From Cyprinodon diabolis (Eukaryota; Chordata; Actinopteri; Cyprinodontiformes; Cyprinodontidae), in the NCBI GenBank assembly GCA_030533445.1, contig CM060081.1, positions 19,947,611 to 20,011,610 of the forward strand: DNA of 64,000 nt, in the 5' to 3' direction. The position numbers and the translations under genes are program-made. The notes below the pieces were generated by a model. The model did not search any database and was not told the DNA's origin. It saw nothing but the letters and a program-made list of their open reading frames with translations. Shown here piece by piece: positions 29,961 to 41,570 of the stretch. The stretch's first letter is position 1. Each line of letters starts with the position of its first letter.

Positions 29961-32659
29961 GATAGGCGTGATTGAGATTGTGAGTTTTTTTGGCTTTATT
30001 TAGACTAGGATGTCAAAACTCTAACCTGTAAATTATTTCACAACTATCTTGATTTTCCTATAGTTGTTACTCAGAAAACTAGTAACAACTGGGCTTTTCT
30101 AAGCATTTCTTGTCGTTAGCTTTTCTTTATTATGAGAATTCCACCTTCTAATCAGAAATAAAGCAGCCTATTTTATGGAATAAATTAATGGCTTTCACCC
30201 TGGCCTTATTTCCTATTTGCTTGCTAGCTCTCTCAGTCCCTAGTTACTTATGTGTACCAGGCCATTAATTTACAGGATAACATAAACTTTATGCATTAAA
30301 TACCTCCACTACTGAGAAATATTTAGATTTAACTATGCTCATTTAAATTTGACTTCATCCTAATTGGTGTATCCAAAAAAATCCTATCAACATTATTTTG
30401 AAACAATTTAGAGTATGTTTGATTTCACCACACTAACAATAACCATCAAACAATAACAAAAAACATAAACCTGAAAGAAATTTAGATTTAAAAGCAGCAC
30501 TTGGTAATAAGTTCTGTGTAAAATACAGTATGTATTAACTAAAATTAAAAGTGTGAGTTATCAAATAAATTTGATTTAGGGCAATTGATTATTTTTTCAA
30601 GTCCACAAATGGCTTAAAATTTGAAATATTTAGTCAAAGGAATAATCTGTATTTCAATTCAGAGTGGCGGGAGGCTACATTTATTCAGACCGATCCTCAG
30701 GTTTAGCTACTTTAAAAAGCTGAAAAAAGCTCAAATTTGATATATACATATCAATGGAATTTAATACCATATAATTTGATATTCAACCCTTTTACTTTTA
30801 CAAAATTTTTTTACTTTGAAATAGATTTTCTATATTTTGTTTGGCTACAGTTGAATGTGTTAAAGCTAGCAACTATACTAAAGGTACTATGGTAATTCTA
30901 CCTTATTAGTTGTGACTGGTTACTTTGCTTTCAATCCAAAAAGAATGGAGAATTCTTTGGTACCGTATCTTTTGTGCTTAGGAGTTAAATATGCTTCATT
31001 CCATTTGTTTCCAGTTCTTGCACTGGCTTGAAAATTATCTTTGCAGGCTTATGATCAGCTGATCAAGTGGATACAAAAATGATCCCACAAAATGCATTAC
31101 TTAATTTCATGCTACACCACACAGAAACTGCCAAGGACTGATGGATTCTTGAAACTTAAAACTAAACTTACTTTTCTGATGGATTTGGCACAAAAATATT
31201 TGACTCTCTAGGGGTGAAAAAAATGACAGTGACAATATTGTGTGTCAGTGAGTATGACAGTGACGGTGTGTAAAAGTATCTTATCCAATTCTGTTTCAAC
31301 AGAACACTGTGATTTAAACCCTTGATTCCACCATGTGGTGCTTAAGACAAAAACACATGTTTTAAATGTGTAATCAAATAAATAAAATAAAATACTTTCC
31401 AAAAGACATGAAGATCGCATGTATTGCTAGCCAAACTTCTTAATTCTTGCTGTCAAGAAACATACATAATTTGAAGAAATATTATTTCATAATAGTTTAA
31501 GAATTGGATTTAAAGATGATATGTCTTTAACACAATACATTTACAATTTTACAATACAATTCTTTCTTTCTCTTACAATCATTTTAGATTTTAAAAAAGA
31601 AAAAAATTAGAATCTCTTGCTTTGTACTCTCATGTGGGTTTAAAAGCTTTAAAATACATTTGGAAAAAAATACATTTGGAAAACAGTGGTTCAGAAGAAA
31701 GTGTAGAAAGGAAAATTTAGTGCTCTTTCTTGTTTTTCATTTTTGTTGTTTTTAACTGAGTATATGGGTACTCAGCAATTTGCCTCTTGTAAATCAGGCA
31801 AACAAAGCAAAAAAAAGCATTCAGCATGAAACAGCTTCTGGCCCATGTATGCTTTTAAAGCATTATGGTCTCCACAGTAAAGTTCTCGTGAAAAATTTAA
31901 TACCCCATGGGAATAATATTGCTTTAAATGAGAAAAGCCAGAATATAACAAATAGTTTATTCAGCTTTTTTCATATGCAGAGTTGTCAGCTTACCAGAGA
32001 ATGGACAGAAGACCATAGTTGAATCTAAAACCATGCCCACATCTTATAAAAGAGCTAGAAAAACATTGTAATCTGTAAATCTGCAGTGGGTCATTTTAAT
32101 AGAAAAGTAAAAATTGTTTAAATAACTACAACGTAATACTTTACATTCAGTAATGATCCGGCAGAAATAAATAATTAGACTTAGGATTTGAATCTCTCAG
32201 TAGCAATTAGCCATTTTTTCCTATTAAGAGTTGTGCTTCTTTTAAATGTCATGAATGTGAAATCCCAAAAGGTCACAATAAAGATTTTCTCGTCGTGACT
32301 CTGTTGTTGTCTATTTATTTTTCATCTTCTCTTTTTACTGCTTTTTGCATTTTTTATTTTCATCACCATTTTTACTTAACAAACCGTTCTATGAGAAATG
32401 CCTCCATATTACAAGGAGAGCTCTGGCATTCAATATCAGTGCTAGTACTATATCTGTGGATACACACAAGTCCCATTGTCCCAAAAGCGGAAATGATGGC
32501 TAAGTATAGTATAGCATGAATGAAGGTCCTGATAGCTAACACAGGACTAATAAAAACTGGAAGTGTCATGCTCATGTTGCAAAACGAGCACATTTACAAC
32601 AGACATACTGTAAGTGCAAACCTTTTATAGCTAATGAAAAAACTGGAATTTTCACCCAT
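29961..32659. other. AT-rich non-coding stretch
   Basis: No gene, named repeat or splice-bounded exon pair is supported. Short open frames here have no recognisable similarity and codon composition typical of AT-rich noise. Confidence 0.5.
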
Positions 32660-33289
32660 TTAAAGTTGCAGTCTGTAACATTGAGAAGAGAGCAGACTTC
32701 GACTGAAAATTTGAAGAAAAACCGGTTTCACGCCACTCCCCCACCCTCTCTGCTTCACTCATGCCCCACCCCTCTCACAGCATCTGCGCGGCTACCGCAT
32801 GCGACCAGAAGCGTCCAAGCAGCATACGCGGCATGGAGTGTGAACCGGTAAGAGCGAGAACACTCACCTCCAAGCAGCTAGATATAAGATGCTGGTTATA
32901 CCGAAGTTTGCCGTTTAAGCAGTTGTCAGCAGGGGCAGTAAGGGCAGTTTCTTATCACTGGTGGCTGTCGCTCCGCCATGACTTCCACGCGCGTCCTCCT
33001 GACTGCGGCAGCCGGCACTGCGGCAGGTTAAGCGGTGGGGGGGGGGGAGGCATTCAGCGTGTGTGAGCTGTGATTGACACTTCATCAGACGCTCCTCTGG
33101 CTGTGATTGGTTGTTTTCACTCGTCCCGAATTATTCTTTCCAGATTGCAATACAGGCAGTATGCGGGACCAATTGCAGCAGTTTTTTTCACAGGTTACAT
33201 ATCACATGTACTGCTGTCTGGGCATAGGGACAGTTTTAGCCAATATGACAAAAAAGTGATTTTTAAAAACGTACAGACTTCAGCTTTAA
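32660..33289. mobile_element. TTAA-flanked MITE with CpG-rich core
   Basis: TTAA at 32660-32663 and 33286-33289 bounds a 630-bp element. The ends TTAAAGTTGCAGTCTGTAAC and the reverse complement TTAAAGCTGAAGTCTGTACG match at 16 of 20. The interior is GC/CpG-rich with a poly-G run near 33037. The ends resemble those of 48226-48737, so both may belong to one TTAA-target superfamily (piggyBac or Kolobok type). No coding sequence. Confidence 0.75.
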
Positions 33290-34075
33290 GAAAGTTAACA
33301 AAAGGAAAAACAGTGAGAATATAAAAAAAATGTCTTCCCTTTATTTATCATTACTCATGTTAAATATTTTCTATCCTAGCTCAAACAAAGACATTATTTC
33401 TTACAATCAAGTTGACTGCACTGAGTCACTGACTTGTAAGACATGCTCATCCTGGATAAGCTTATAGTGATGATTTTGCTTGTATTTTGTCATTGTATTT
33501 TAATTTGTCATGTGTCTTTCATGCTTAGATGCTCTGTTCTGCAGCTCCCTATCTAAAGAAGAACATAATACCTCAATAGTTTTAGCTAGAGTTGATAGTT
33601 GATTGGATACCTAAAATTACAGTAATTAGATATTATTAATAGTAATTTAAAATCCATATTAAATGATGAAGCAATGCAATGCTGATCTCAATATCTACCA
33701 AAAACATGTAATGCACATTTTTAAAAGTAGGTAATACGATTATGCATAACAAGTTAAATGTCTGAGAAAATATAGTATAGCTGTTAGCAAAGAGAATACA
33801 CAAGTATAATACTGTACAGTATGTGAGGCCTTCTACTGTTTTGTGATGTAGCTATATTTTTGTCATTCTGGACAACTGTGTGTAGGAGTTCCTGTAATAT
33901 TGTCATGATTCATCGCAGTTTTGGGACACGATTCATAAGCTGGCAATGATCTGTGATTTTTTTTTTTGGTCTTCTGTAAAAAACACTTTAAATGAATCGT
34001 TTGTGTTTCAGTTAAAAAGAAGCAATGCTCATTTACATCTGCTGTAATACCAAAAGAAAAAAGATCAAATCTATT
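33290..34075. other. AT-rich non-coding stretch
   Basis: Nothing recognised. Short frames only. Confidence 0.5.
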
Positions 34076-34215
34076 TGTCAGGTTGGGTGGAGGTTTTGGA
34101 GGACCCAAATGCAGAGACAGAAGCTGAAGCGGTATCTCGTAGTCTTAATAAATCAAAAAGTCACAACTGAAGCAAAAATCAAAAAATAACAAATACAGAG
34201 AACCAAAACTACTGG
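34076..34215 (-). mobile_element. LTR 3'-end fragment
   Basis: Read on the minus strand it has TTTATTAAGACTACG (a polyadenylation-like signal), then CTGCATTTGGGTCCTC and a terminal CCTGACA at 34076. The CTGCATTTGGGTCCTC block is shared exactly with the 3' part of the solo LTR at 63203-63691. The 5' part is missing. Confidence 0.5.
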
Positions 34216-34536
34216 AAGAGGAATGCAGTGGTCATGCAAGTTCTGCACTTTTCTCACTTGAAAAAGAGGCCAGCTATTAATGTGGTATAGATTAAAACAT
34301 GCTGGCTTCACAAGAACCTCCTCTACACCATATCAGCAGCCAATCAATACACAAGTAAGTGTTAATTTAATTTGTTCATCATTACCACTTTAACGTAGTG
34401 TGTTTGCAAGATTCAACTAGGCTCACACTGATACTACAGTACAAGTAATTCTTTATAATATAACAGTGTAACTTGAGCACACATACATCCAGACATTTTT
34501 TCCCCCAAATAAGTTTGCTTTCCTATAATCTTCATT

Positions 34537-35532
34537 TTATTGTTTTTTGTCTTTTTTCCATGAGAACAATGACATCACCTTGACACTTAATGCCTGCCCT
34601 ATCTTGGAGATTGTCGGAACGAATTCTTCTTCAGCTGCCCAGTAAGTACATTTATGATAACATGACCATCCTATAGTGCACACTTTTTATTTATTTATTT
34701 ATTTTTTTTTAATTTAACCTTTATTTTACCAGGAAGTCCCTTGAGATAAAATCTCTTTTTCGAGGGAGACCTGGCCAAGAGGCAGCAGTACAATAAGACA
34801 TATAAAAACACATAAAAACAACATAATAAAATCAATTTAGGAAATCATGAGACACAGAAAGAAAGGAATTTGGTGAAAATGTTTTATTTCAATTTCTTCC
34901 TGATAAAAATGGTTTAGAGGGTTATATCACAAAATTGTAACAATATTTATATTTAAAATGCATTAGGGCTGCAACTAATGAGTATGTTGAAAATTGATAA
35001 ATCTGTCGATTAATCCATTAATAATCAGATAGCCAAAGGTTCTTTAAAGATTTCTCATGAAATTAAACTAGGTAAAAACTAAAACTTTTCCACTTAAGGA
35101 GTTCTGGATGGCGAATATGGACGGACAAAAACATATTTTTTTTATCTTAAATGCAAAATGTTTATATGTGTTTTTTCTATTTTTTTTATTTTGATATAAT
35201 CGCTGCTCTAAGTGGGTCGCTCTGCCAGCTAAAGGCATTTTTTAGAGTCTCTATACTCCAGTTAACGATTAATCAATTACTAAATTAGTTGATTATTTTC
35301 TATTATTATTAATCACGATTAATTCGATTCATTGTTTTAGCCCTAAAATGCATGCAAAGTTTTAGCTAAATCTGAGCTTACCAGCTGTTCCGCGGATGAT
35401 CAGGTTGCAAAGGCCCAGGCTCTTAGCAGAGAAGAACACCTCCCTCCACTGTATTAATGGACTGCTGTTTTCCATCCAGATATCCTGATCTGTCGGAGCT
35501 TGACCCTTCTTCTTAGTCTTGGTGCCTTCCAT
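34537..35532 (-). CDS. Unrecognised two-exon small protein (82 aa)
   Basis: Exon 1 (35532-35382) starts at an ATG in strong context (CCACAGGATGG) and reads MEGTKTKKKGQAPTDQDIWM, then a hydrophobic-rich part (FFSAKSLGLCNLIIRGTA), ending in a donor GCTG|GTAAGC. Exon 2 (34634-34537) follows acceptor TGGGCAG and reads EEEFVPTISKIGQALSVKV, then SLFSWKKDKKQ and TAA. Exon 1 ends in phase 1 and exon 2 resumes in phase 1, so the frame is kept. The stop codon overlaps an AATAAA. The 0.75-kb intron holds a hAT MITE and another repeat. No signal peptide or membrane helix is evident. An in-frame upstream ATG (35547) would add five residues. I recognise no family. Caveats: the acceptor has a weak pyrimidine tract, and the opposite strand of exon 2 is also open with strong splice sites. 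Confidence 0.4.
34684..34810 (-). mobile_element. Interspersed repeat, probable LINE 3' end
   Basis: TTTATTTATTTATTTATTTT precedes AACCTTTATTTTACCAGGAA, then GAGATAAAATCTCTTTTTCG and GAGGGAGACCTGGCCAAGAG. This block is very common in fish genomes with an A-rich tail at this side, so I take it as a minus-strand retroposon 3' end. The family name is uncertain. It lies in the intron of the small two-exon gene. Confidence 0.5.
34964..35345. mobile_element. hAT-type MITE with exact 8-bp duplication
   Basis: The element begins TAGGGCTGCAACTAATGA and ends AGCCCTA, with inverted outer bases TAGGGCT. AAATGCAT flanks both ends (34956-34963 and 35346-35353), the 8-bp duplication of hAT transposons. It is 382 bp long and non-coding, inside the intron of the small two-exon gene. 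Confidence 0.9.
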
Positions 35533-35559
35533 CCTGTGGCGGACCACTAGGGGACTCTA

Positions 35560-37080
35560 TTCTCTCTCAGTGGAGAAAATGTTTTTTTTTGTAATATTTT
35601 TTGTCTGTGGTGCATCTATATATGTATGCTGTACTGTAGTTCGTCAGTTGGAGTGGCAGAAAAAACGTTTTATGAAAGCAGCTTTCATTGTGATATAACT
35701 CTGAAGCTCTAATTGAAACAATATTGTTACAAAAAGGTAGTTAGATAGGTTATTTTAGAAATAGGCTTCTTGTCTTAAATAGACTTGTCATGCTGATGTT
35801 GTCATCATCTAGTGATGTTAAGCGGTATCATTAAACATCAACAAAACCGGAATCTACAAACCACTGTAAACATCTAGTAATTAATTAATTTATATCTTTG
35901 AATTAATCTGTCCCCTTCTCATTTTGTGGTCCCATTAATCACAAGAGTCATTGCACCAATCAGTCTCCTGGCAGAGTTAATTGTAGAACAGTAATGAAGC
36001 TACAGTGGCCTTATGAGAATTACCAATGAGAGGTGATTGATTAACAGTTAAAGGATTATTGATTTACTGGTGTCTGGCTGCTGCATAAGCAGCATTTGAT
36101 AAGCATTGTAAGACATCTGCAGATTTCCCATACCAACAAATGCGTCCCACAGCACAGGGGTCTGAGGCTATATTTAAATGGATAGTTTGTATTTTTCAAA
36201 AGTGTTTTTTTTTTAAAGGTTTCAAAGTGTGTGCATTAAGAAGCTATCCTGCAGACACATTTCTGTCTAAGATAAATTCTGAAGTTGGCTTATTTAAAAG
36301 TATGAGGGTAAGCCCTCCATAAAGACTCAATAGACACCTGCGCCCCCATCCCACCAAAATTATTGCTATTATTTGTGTCACAATATTTTTTTATACTACC
36401 TTTTTCAGACATATACATTTCTTTTCCAAATTTTTAACATTTGCTGGATTTTTTAAAACACATTTAAGTGATTTTCAACTACTATCACTTCAAAGCATTC
36501 CATCTTCTAGGAACTTTAATCCAAGAATGATATTTTCTTCAGCTACTGGCATAACTGCTTCACAGAACAATGTTTCCCCATAAGTTCTCAAAAATTCCAA
36601 AGAATTTACACAGGTAAGTGAATCCTAATCTCAATTAACATCAGATATGAATCCATTCTCATTTAAATGTGTGTACCATGTGTACTGTGAGTGCAATCCA
36701 TGGAGCAGCTAAGATTCTGGCAATATTCGGCCTTTATAACTTTTAGTTTAGTTCTGTTGATGTAAAAAAAATTTATGCTTTATATGAATCTGACAAAATA
36801 TGATATGATATGGTAGCTTGCGTAGCTTTAGTTGGGTTGGAAGTTGTTTTTAGTCATACCAAAAGTAAACTGAACCATAGTCCATTCAAAAGTAGAACAA
36901 GATCTCCTATTAAGTGGGTCTTGGTCTGCTTGTTTGGTCCAGACCACAGCTTGATTTAGTGAATTTCCAACTAACCAATGGGGGATAGTTATACTTGGCC
37001 TGTTTAAAGCAGACTAAACATGGCAGGTTGGAGAGAGAAATACAATATGATTTCACCGTATATCATTGACCACGGGAAGT
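35560..37080. other. AT-rich non-coding stretch
   Basis: No gene, named repeat or exon-like segment is supported upstream of the small two-exon gene up to the SINE at 37085. Confidence 0.45.
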
Positions 37081-37084
37081 ACAG

Positions 37085-37410
37085 AAAGATTTGAGTTGGT
37101 AGCACTACTGCCTTCCTGCAAGAAGATTGCGGGTTCGATTCCCGGCCCGGGGTCTTTCTGCATGGAGTTTGCATGTTCTTCCTGAGCATGCATGGGTTCT
37201 CTCTGGGTACTCCGGCTTCCTACCACAGTCCAAAAACATAACTGTTAGGTTAATTGGCTTCTCTAAATTCTCCTTAGGTGTGAGTGTGTGCGCGAATGGT
37301 TGTTTGTCCTGTTAGTCTCTGTCCAGGGTGTACCCCGCCTTTCGCCCATAGACAGCTGGAGTTAGGCAGTGGGCACCCCTCGCGACCCCACTGGAGATAA
37401 AGCATGTCAA
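37085..37410 (+). mobile_element. tRNA-derived SINE (V-SINE/Mermaid-like)
   Basis: GAGTTGGTAGCACTACTGCC (A-box region) and GGGTTCGATTCCCGG (B box, near 37130) form a tRNA-type pol III promoter. The conserved body follows: TGCATGTTCTTCCTGAGCAT, ACTCCGGCTTCCTACCACAG, GTTAGGTTAATTGGCTTCTC, then GTCCAGGGTGTACCCCGCCT and GACCCCACTGGAGATAAAGC. The 3' part recurs at 46127-46265. The family name is from memory of similar fish repeats. Confidence 0.8.
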
Positions 37411-40380
37411 TATAATTGATGAACATAGAAAACCTTAGGATATATTGCCAATTTTCCCTTGTTCTGGAACAAGTTCAAGTGCCATGCCATAAAACGTCAT
37501 CTGTGCTTAGTTACAAGCCAACGCCTGTTTGGAATAATTGTAGAACCTAGTCCTTCATTATCAGCAGTGGGCAGTACAGAATCCTGAAGTAACGCTAAGT
37601 AGCAGGATGCAGGCATGTGTCTAACAAGCAAAAAAGAGGAGCAACACAGAAGCAGCAGACATTGAACATGGATAGCCTGATGGATTTTTTGCTCTCTATA
37701 TGGTACTTTTTCAGCTCCATGAAAACATCCTGTCAAAACAGCAAACAGCTACATGTAATGGTGCGTTCACACAGAATGCGGTGAACACAGTGATTTCCGC
37801 GAGCTTTGCAGGTAGTTCACTGCTCTGCTTTTCCAATGCACAGTGTTTACACCCTGGACCGCATCATTAAACAGGAGGAGCTTAAGCTGCGTGAAGCTAA
37901 AACCCTGTTGACATGAAAAAACAACAACAAATAGACTGAATGGTTAAAACTTCTTTATTGCAGGTTTGTGCATTTAAGATGGTCATTTGTAAAAATAAAA
38001 ATAAAATAAAAAAAGAACATATGTGCTGCTGTTTAAGAGATATTTTTTTATCTTACCCAGAGGTTAACTATCCCACCCATTAAGCTCTAAAATCAATAAA
38101 AAAATAACTAGCCTACTTTTTCAGTGCAATTTTATCTGTGCAGGTAAAACTATCATTTGTCCTGATTCAGTTTTTAATATAGAATTATTTTCAATTACGG
38201 CTGATAAAGTCACCATCCCAGCAGATCCTGTTAGTGCTCTCCTCGTTCCTTATATAAACTTACTGCATAACATCCCATTTCTCCACTGTGAGATCAATAA
38301 AATCTATTAATCAATGTCATTCCTGTGCTGGTATTAAATGTAACAGTAGGCATGTTTATCTTATTTAGTGGCTGGAATGATTGTTTAATATTTAGTAAAT
38401 CACCTGCCTCCCAGACCCTTTGGCCTGCCTTACCCCTTGTCATTTCCTGTCAAGGTCTAGCTGTGTTTATTTCACAATAAAAGCACAAGTGAATCGTTTA
38501 ACATCATGGACTGCTGCTATTTTTTTTTTTTCTATGAACAACTTTTAAATCTATCAGAAGTTGAGTTGAAAAACTGTTGCTACCACTATTTAATATTAGC
38601 AAAATTCTAATAGTAGCCTTAAAATAGCAGCAAAGTTAATGGATGTAATGCATAGCTGATATAAGTTGCTCAAATAATAAACAAAGAGTTTGTTTAGAAA
38701 CCCTTTGTGTTGAAATCACACACAAACTTCAGTTTATGCTTTAAAAATGTAAATCTGCTCATAAAAACAGGATGATCATTATGGTCCACTAGCTTCTGAA
38801 AAAAAGAATAATAAAAATTGAGCTTTAATAGTGCTGCAACACATGGTTTTACTAAAAAAAAAATCCCCAAAAAAACTGACTAGGCTAAAGTTGCTTAGTA
38901 TCAAGTTTAAATAAAAAGTTGTAGCTGCTTCTTTCTAAGAATACAATATGCCCTTAAAGAGCCAAAGAAGTAAGGGGTGTATGCAGAGCTGATATGTTAC
39001 TCAAACAGAGTTGGTGTAGCCATGTTGTTTGCCAAAACGGAAGCTACAATTACAGGCCATCTTTGGCTTCTTATGCTTTGAATTCTGTACATCTGCTCAA
39101 AGAAAGAGTGAATCTCACTGAGCATTTAATTAATCACCATTCCAGTATGAACCATGGAATAACAAATAACAGATGGTAATACAAAAACTTCAAAATACCA
39201 TTACAGATATCCTCCATTTCTCTTCAGCTTCTTCAGCCTGCTGTTGATCTGATTCTTCATCTAATGAAATTAAGCCGTTTTCCATCTGATGAATGAGCAG
39301 ATTGAGGTTGTTTTGGTTTCCTTGTTTTCCCCTTACTATTATTATTAATTCTGCCTTGTAGGTAATAGTGCAGCACTCAGATGTGCTGGAGCTGCATGTA
39401 AAAAACAAAAACATTCCAAATTCTTCTATTTATATTGATTGACCTGTCAAATGACTTTATAACAGATCCACATTTATGCGATTGCATTCACACACTAGCA
39501 AAGATTCTGATCCTACATGAATTTCATTGGGCAATTTATATGGGTTTACCATGCCTGGGAGTAAAGCTAAAACCCAAAATCTTTTGACTGAAATAAGACT
39601 GCTCTTCACATACTTGCACACTGATGAAGCGGGTATAGACTAGTGAAGGAATATTATTATCAAAACATGGTGGTTGTTATTAGCATTGGGAGTAACTGAA
39701 TTACATAACAACTGAGTTGGGAACTGTGTAGTTTTACAATGAAAAAGTAATCTAACTATAGATTTATATTTCTGGAGCTGAGATGGGCATATGTGATACT
39801 GTTTGGTTGAGTGTAGATAAGATATAGGCATATGTGATGCAGACTGGCTGAGGAGTGTTAATATGGGCGGGTGTTAAGCACGAATTATACACAGAGTGAG
39901 AGGAGAGACGAATGTGCAAAGCCAAAGATTCAATGAGAGAGCTCCTGAGGACAGTGCTTGCTGAAGTAAAACACATAAATGTTTCAGGGATTTACTGCTG
40001 CAAATATATATATTTGCTGGTTAGAAGCATCTCTATGCTTAAGAAGCTCATCGCATCATCTCAAAAATGACCAACAGCTGGCTGCCCACATGTTGCTCTT
40101 TACTTTTTGTGTTTTATTAAGTTTACGTTCATGTTTAACTTAAGAATATATGCTAATATATATTTTGTTTGTTTGTTTTCTAGAATAGCGTAACTTCTGT
40201 TTAATAATATTGCAAAATATATTTTAGTTTTGCTAAATAGCTTGAAGTATAACTTTTCAGCCTTTTTTCTATTTATAAATGGTTGACGCTGCAAATGTGC
40301 AAAAATACAAAATTCTAAAAGATATAAATTGCTTTGTTAATCTTTTTATAAATAAAGAATCAAATCTACATAGTTATATT
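37411..40380. other. AT-rich stretch, possible relics only
   Basis: At 37760 GGTGCGTTCACACAGAATGC resembles the left terminus of a common fish DNA transposon, but no right terminus was found. At 39190-39414 the minus strand holds a 74-codon frame whose last part (NGLISLDEESDQQQAEEAEE) is acidic and glutamine-rich; without splice support I do not call it. GGCATATGTGAT occurs twice near 39785 and 39828. The remainder is unremarkable. Confidence 0.4.
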
Positions 40381-41146
40381 CAGTGATGGGACTAACGGCG
40401 TTGAAAGTAACGGCGTTACTAACGCAACGTCGAGCTGCGTTTCCCCATCGCATACGGTTTCCCCTGCATCTCCGCACAGCGCAGGCGGCACGATTCACCG
40501 CGCAAGCGACAGGAGAACTATGGAGAGCGTGAACGTTCAAATGATAGCCTATATGGAGAAAGGGAGAAATCTGGATGGATGGATGGATGGATGGATGGAA
40601 GGATGGATGGATGGATGGATGGATGGATGGATGGATGGATGGATGGATGGATGGATGGATACTCTGCCTTTTCAACCTACTGTATTTTTTATTTTAAACA
40701 TTATTCGATGGCCTTTGTGGCAGGGATGGAGATCCATATTTTATGTAACACACAGAGTATAAATCTAGATAGATAGATGGATAGATAGATGTTGCAGTAT
40801 CTATAACAACCCAAACACACAGGATTTCAGAATTAGACATCCCCAGTTATTAATTTCATATACTCACCAGATCTGAATGCCCTGTTAATATGCCCTGCAA
40901 AAAATGCAAAACTCTCTGCAGGTTCTTGTCTTTGTCGTCCTCTCTATTCAGCTGGCTTTTGAAACACACAGTGAGAAGGTGGGGGCTGGGTGGTGAGGGT
41001 TACGGGGCCAGAAACACAAAAGTAACGCAATAGTTACTTTTACTAGTAACTAGTTACTTTTATTGTGGAGTAACTCAGTGACTTTTTGGGAGAAGTAACT
41101 AGTAACTATAACTAATTACTTTTTCAAAGTAACGTGCCCAACACTG
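40381..41146. mobile_element. hAT-type MITE with exact 8-bp duplication
   Basis: Starts CAGTGATGGGACTAACGGCG and ends AACGTGCCCAACACTG, with long ACTAGTTACTTTTA-type subterminal repeats. GTTATATT flanks both ends (40373-40380 and 41147-41154). The element is 766 bp and non-coding, with a (GGAT)n tract inside. The terminus type is frequent in fish genomes. Confidence 0.9.
40572..40660. repeat. (GGAT)n microsatellite
   Basis: About 22 GGAT/ATGG units with one AAGG interruption near 40599, inside the hAT MITE. Apparent Trp-Met-Asp-Gly protein repeats across it are artefacts. Confidence 0.95.
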
Positions 41147-41154
41147 GTTATATT

Positions 41155-41570
41155 GCAAACGACTTGTTCCACCACATGCAACAAAATAATGCAATATTAG
41201 TATACAATGTTTTCAGATGTTTAATACTATTAATCAATTATTTAATTAATCAATTAATAACATTCATCGCATATTTTATAACTGAACTTAAAAATTATAT
41301 TTCAATTTTCTGGGGAAAAGGGGAAAGTTATGCCAATTCAACATTTTAACAAAAAATAAAAATACATTTTAAAGTAGGTCTAAAAATTTTCAGTTTTGGT
41401 CTATTTTGACTCCCTCCAGTTGACAAATGTTGTATTTTTTGCCTGATGGACGACAGCATATCTCATGAGGACAAGGGCTTAACATGCTGTAATTCTAATC
41501 TCCCGGTCACCTGAAGTTTGGACTGAACTACGTTTTTGTTTCCAGTGGCTGTGTGACGAATAGTGATGAG
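41155..41570. other. Non-coding stretch between two hAT elements
   Basis: AT-rich, with TTAATTAATCAATTAATAAC-type words near 41230-41260. No gene seen. Confidence 0.45.

Noticed and set aside
37085..37160. tRNA gene
   Set aside because: It has a B box but the tRNA fold is not kept, and a SINE body follows directly.
37758..38460. Complete DNA transposon starting GGTGCGTTCACAC
   Set aside because: Only a left-end-like motif; no matching inverted end or target duplication found.
39190..39414. Acidic, Gln-rich 74-codon minus-strand frame as an exon
   Set aside because: Looks protein-like but no acceptor/donor pair or neighbouring exon could be found; left unannotated.
40520..40776. Plus-strand frames encoding a Trp-Met-Asp-Gly repeat, and the minus-strand His-Pro-Ser-Ile repeat
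   Set aside because: Translation of the (GGAT)n microsatellite inside a hAT MITE.
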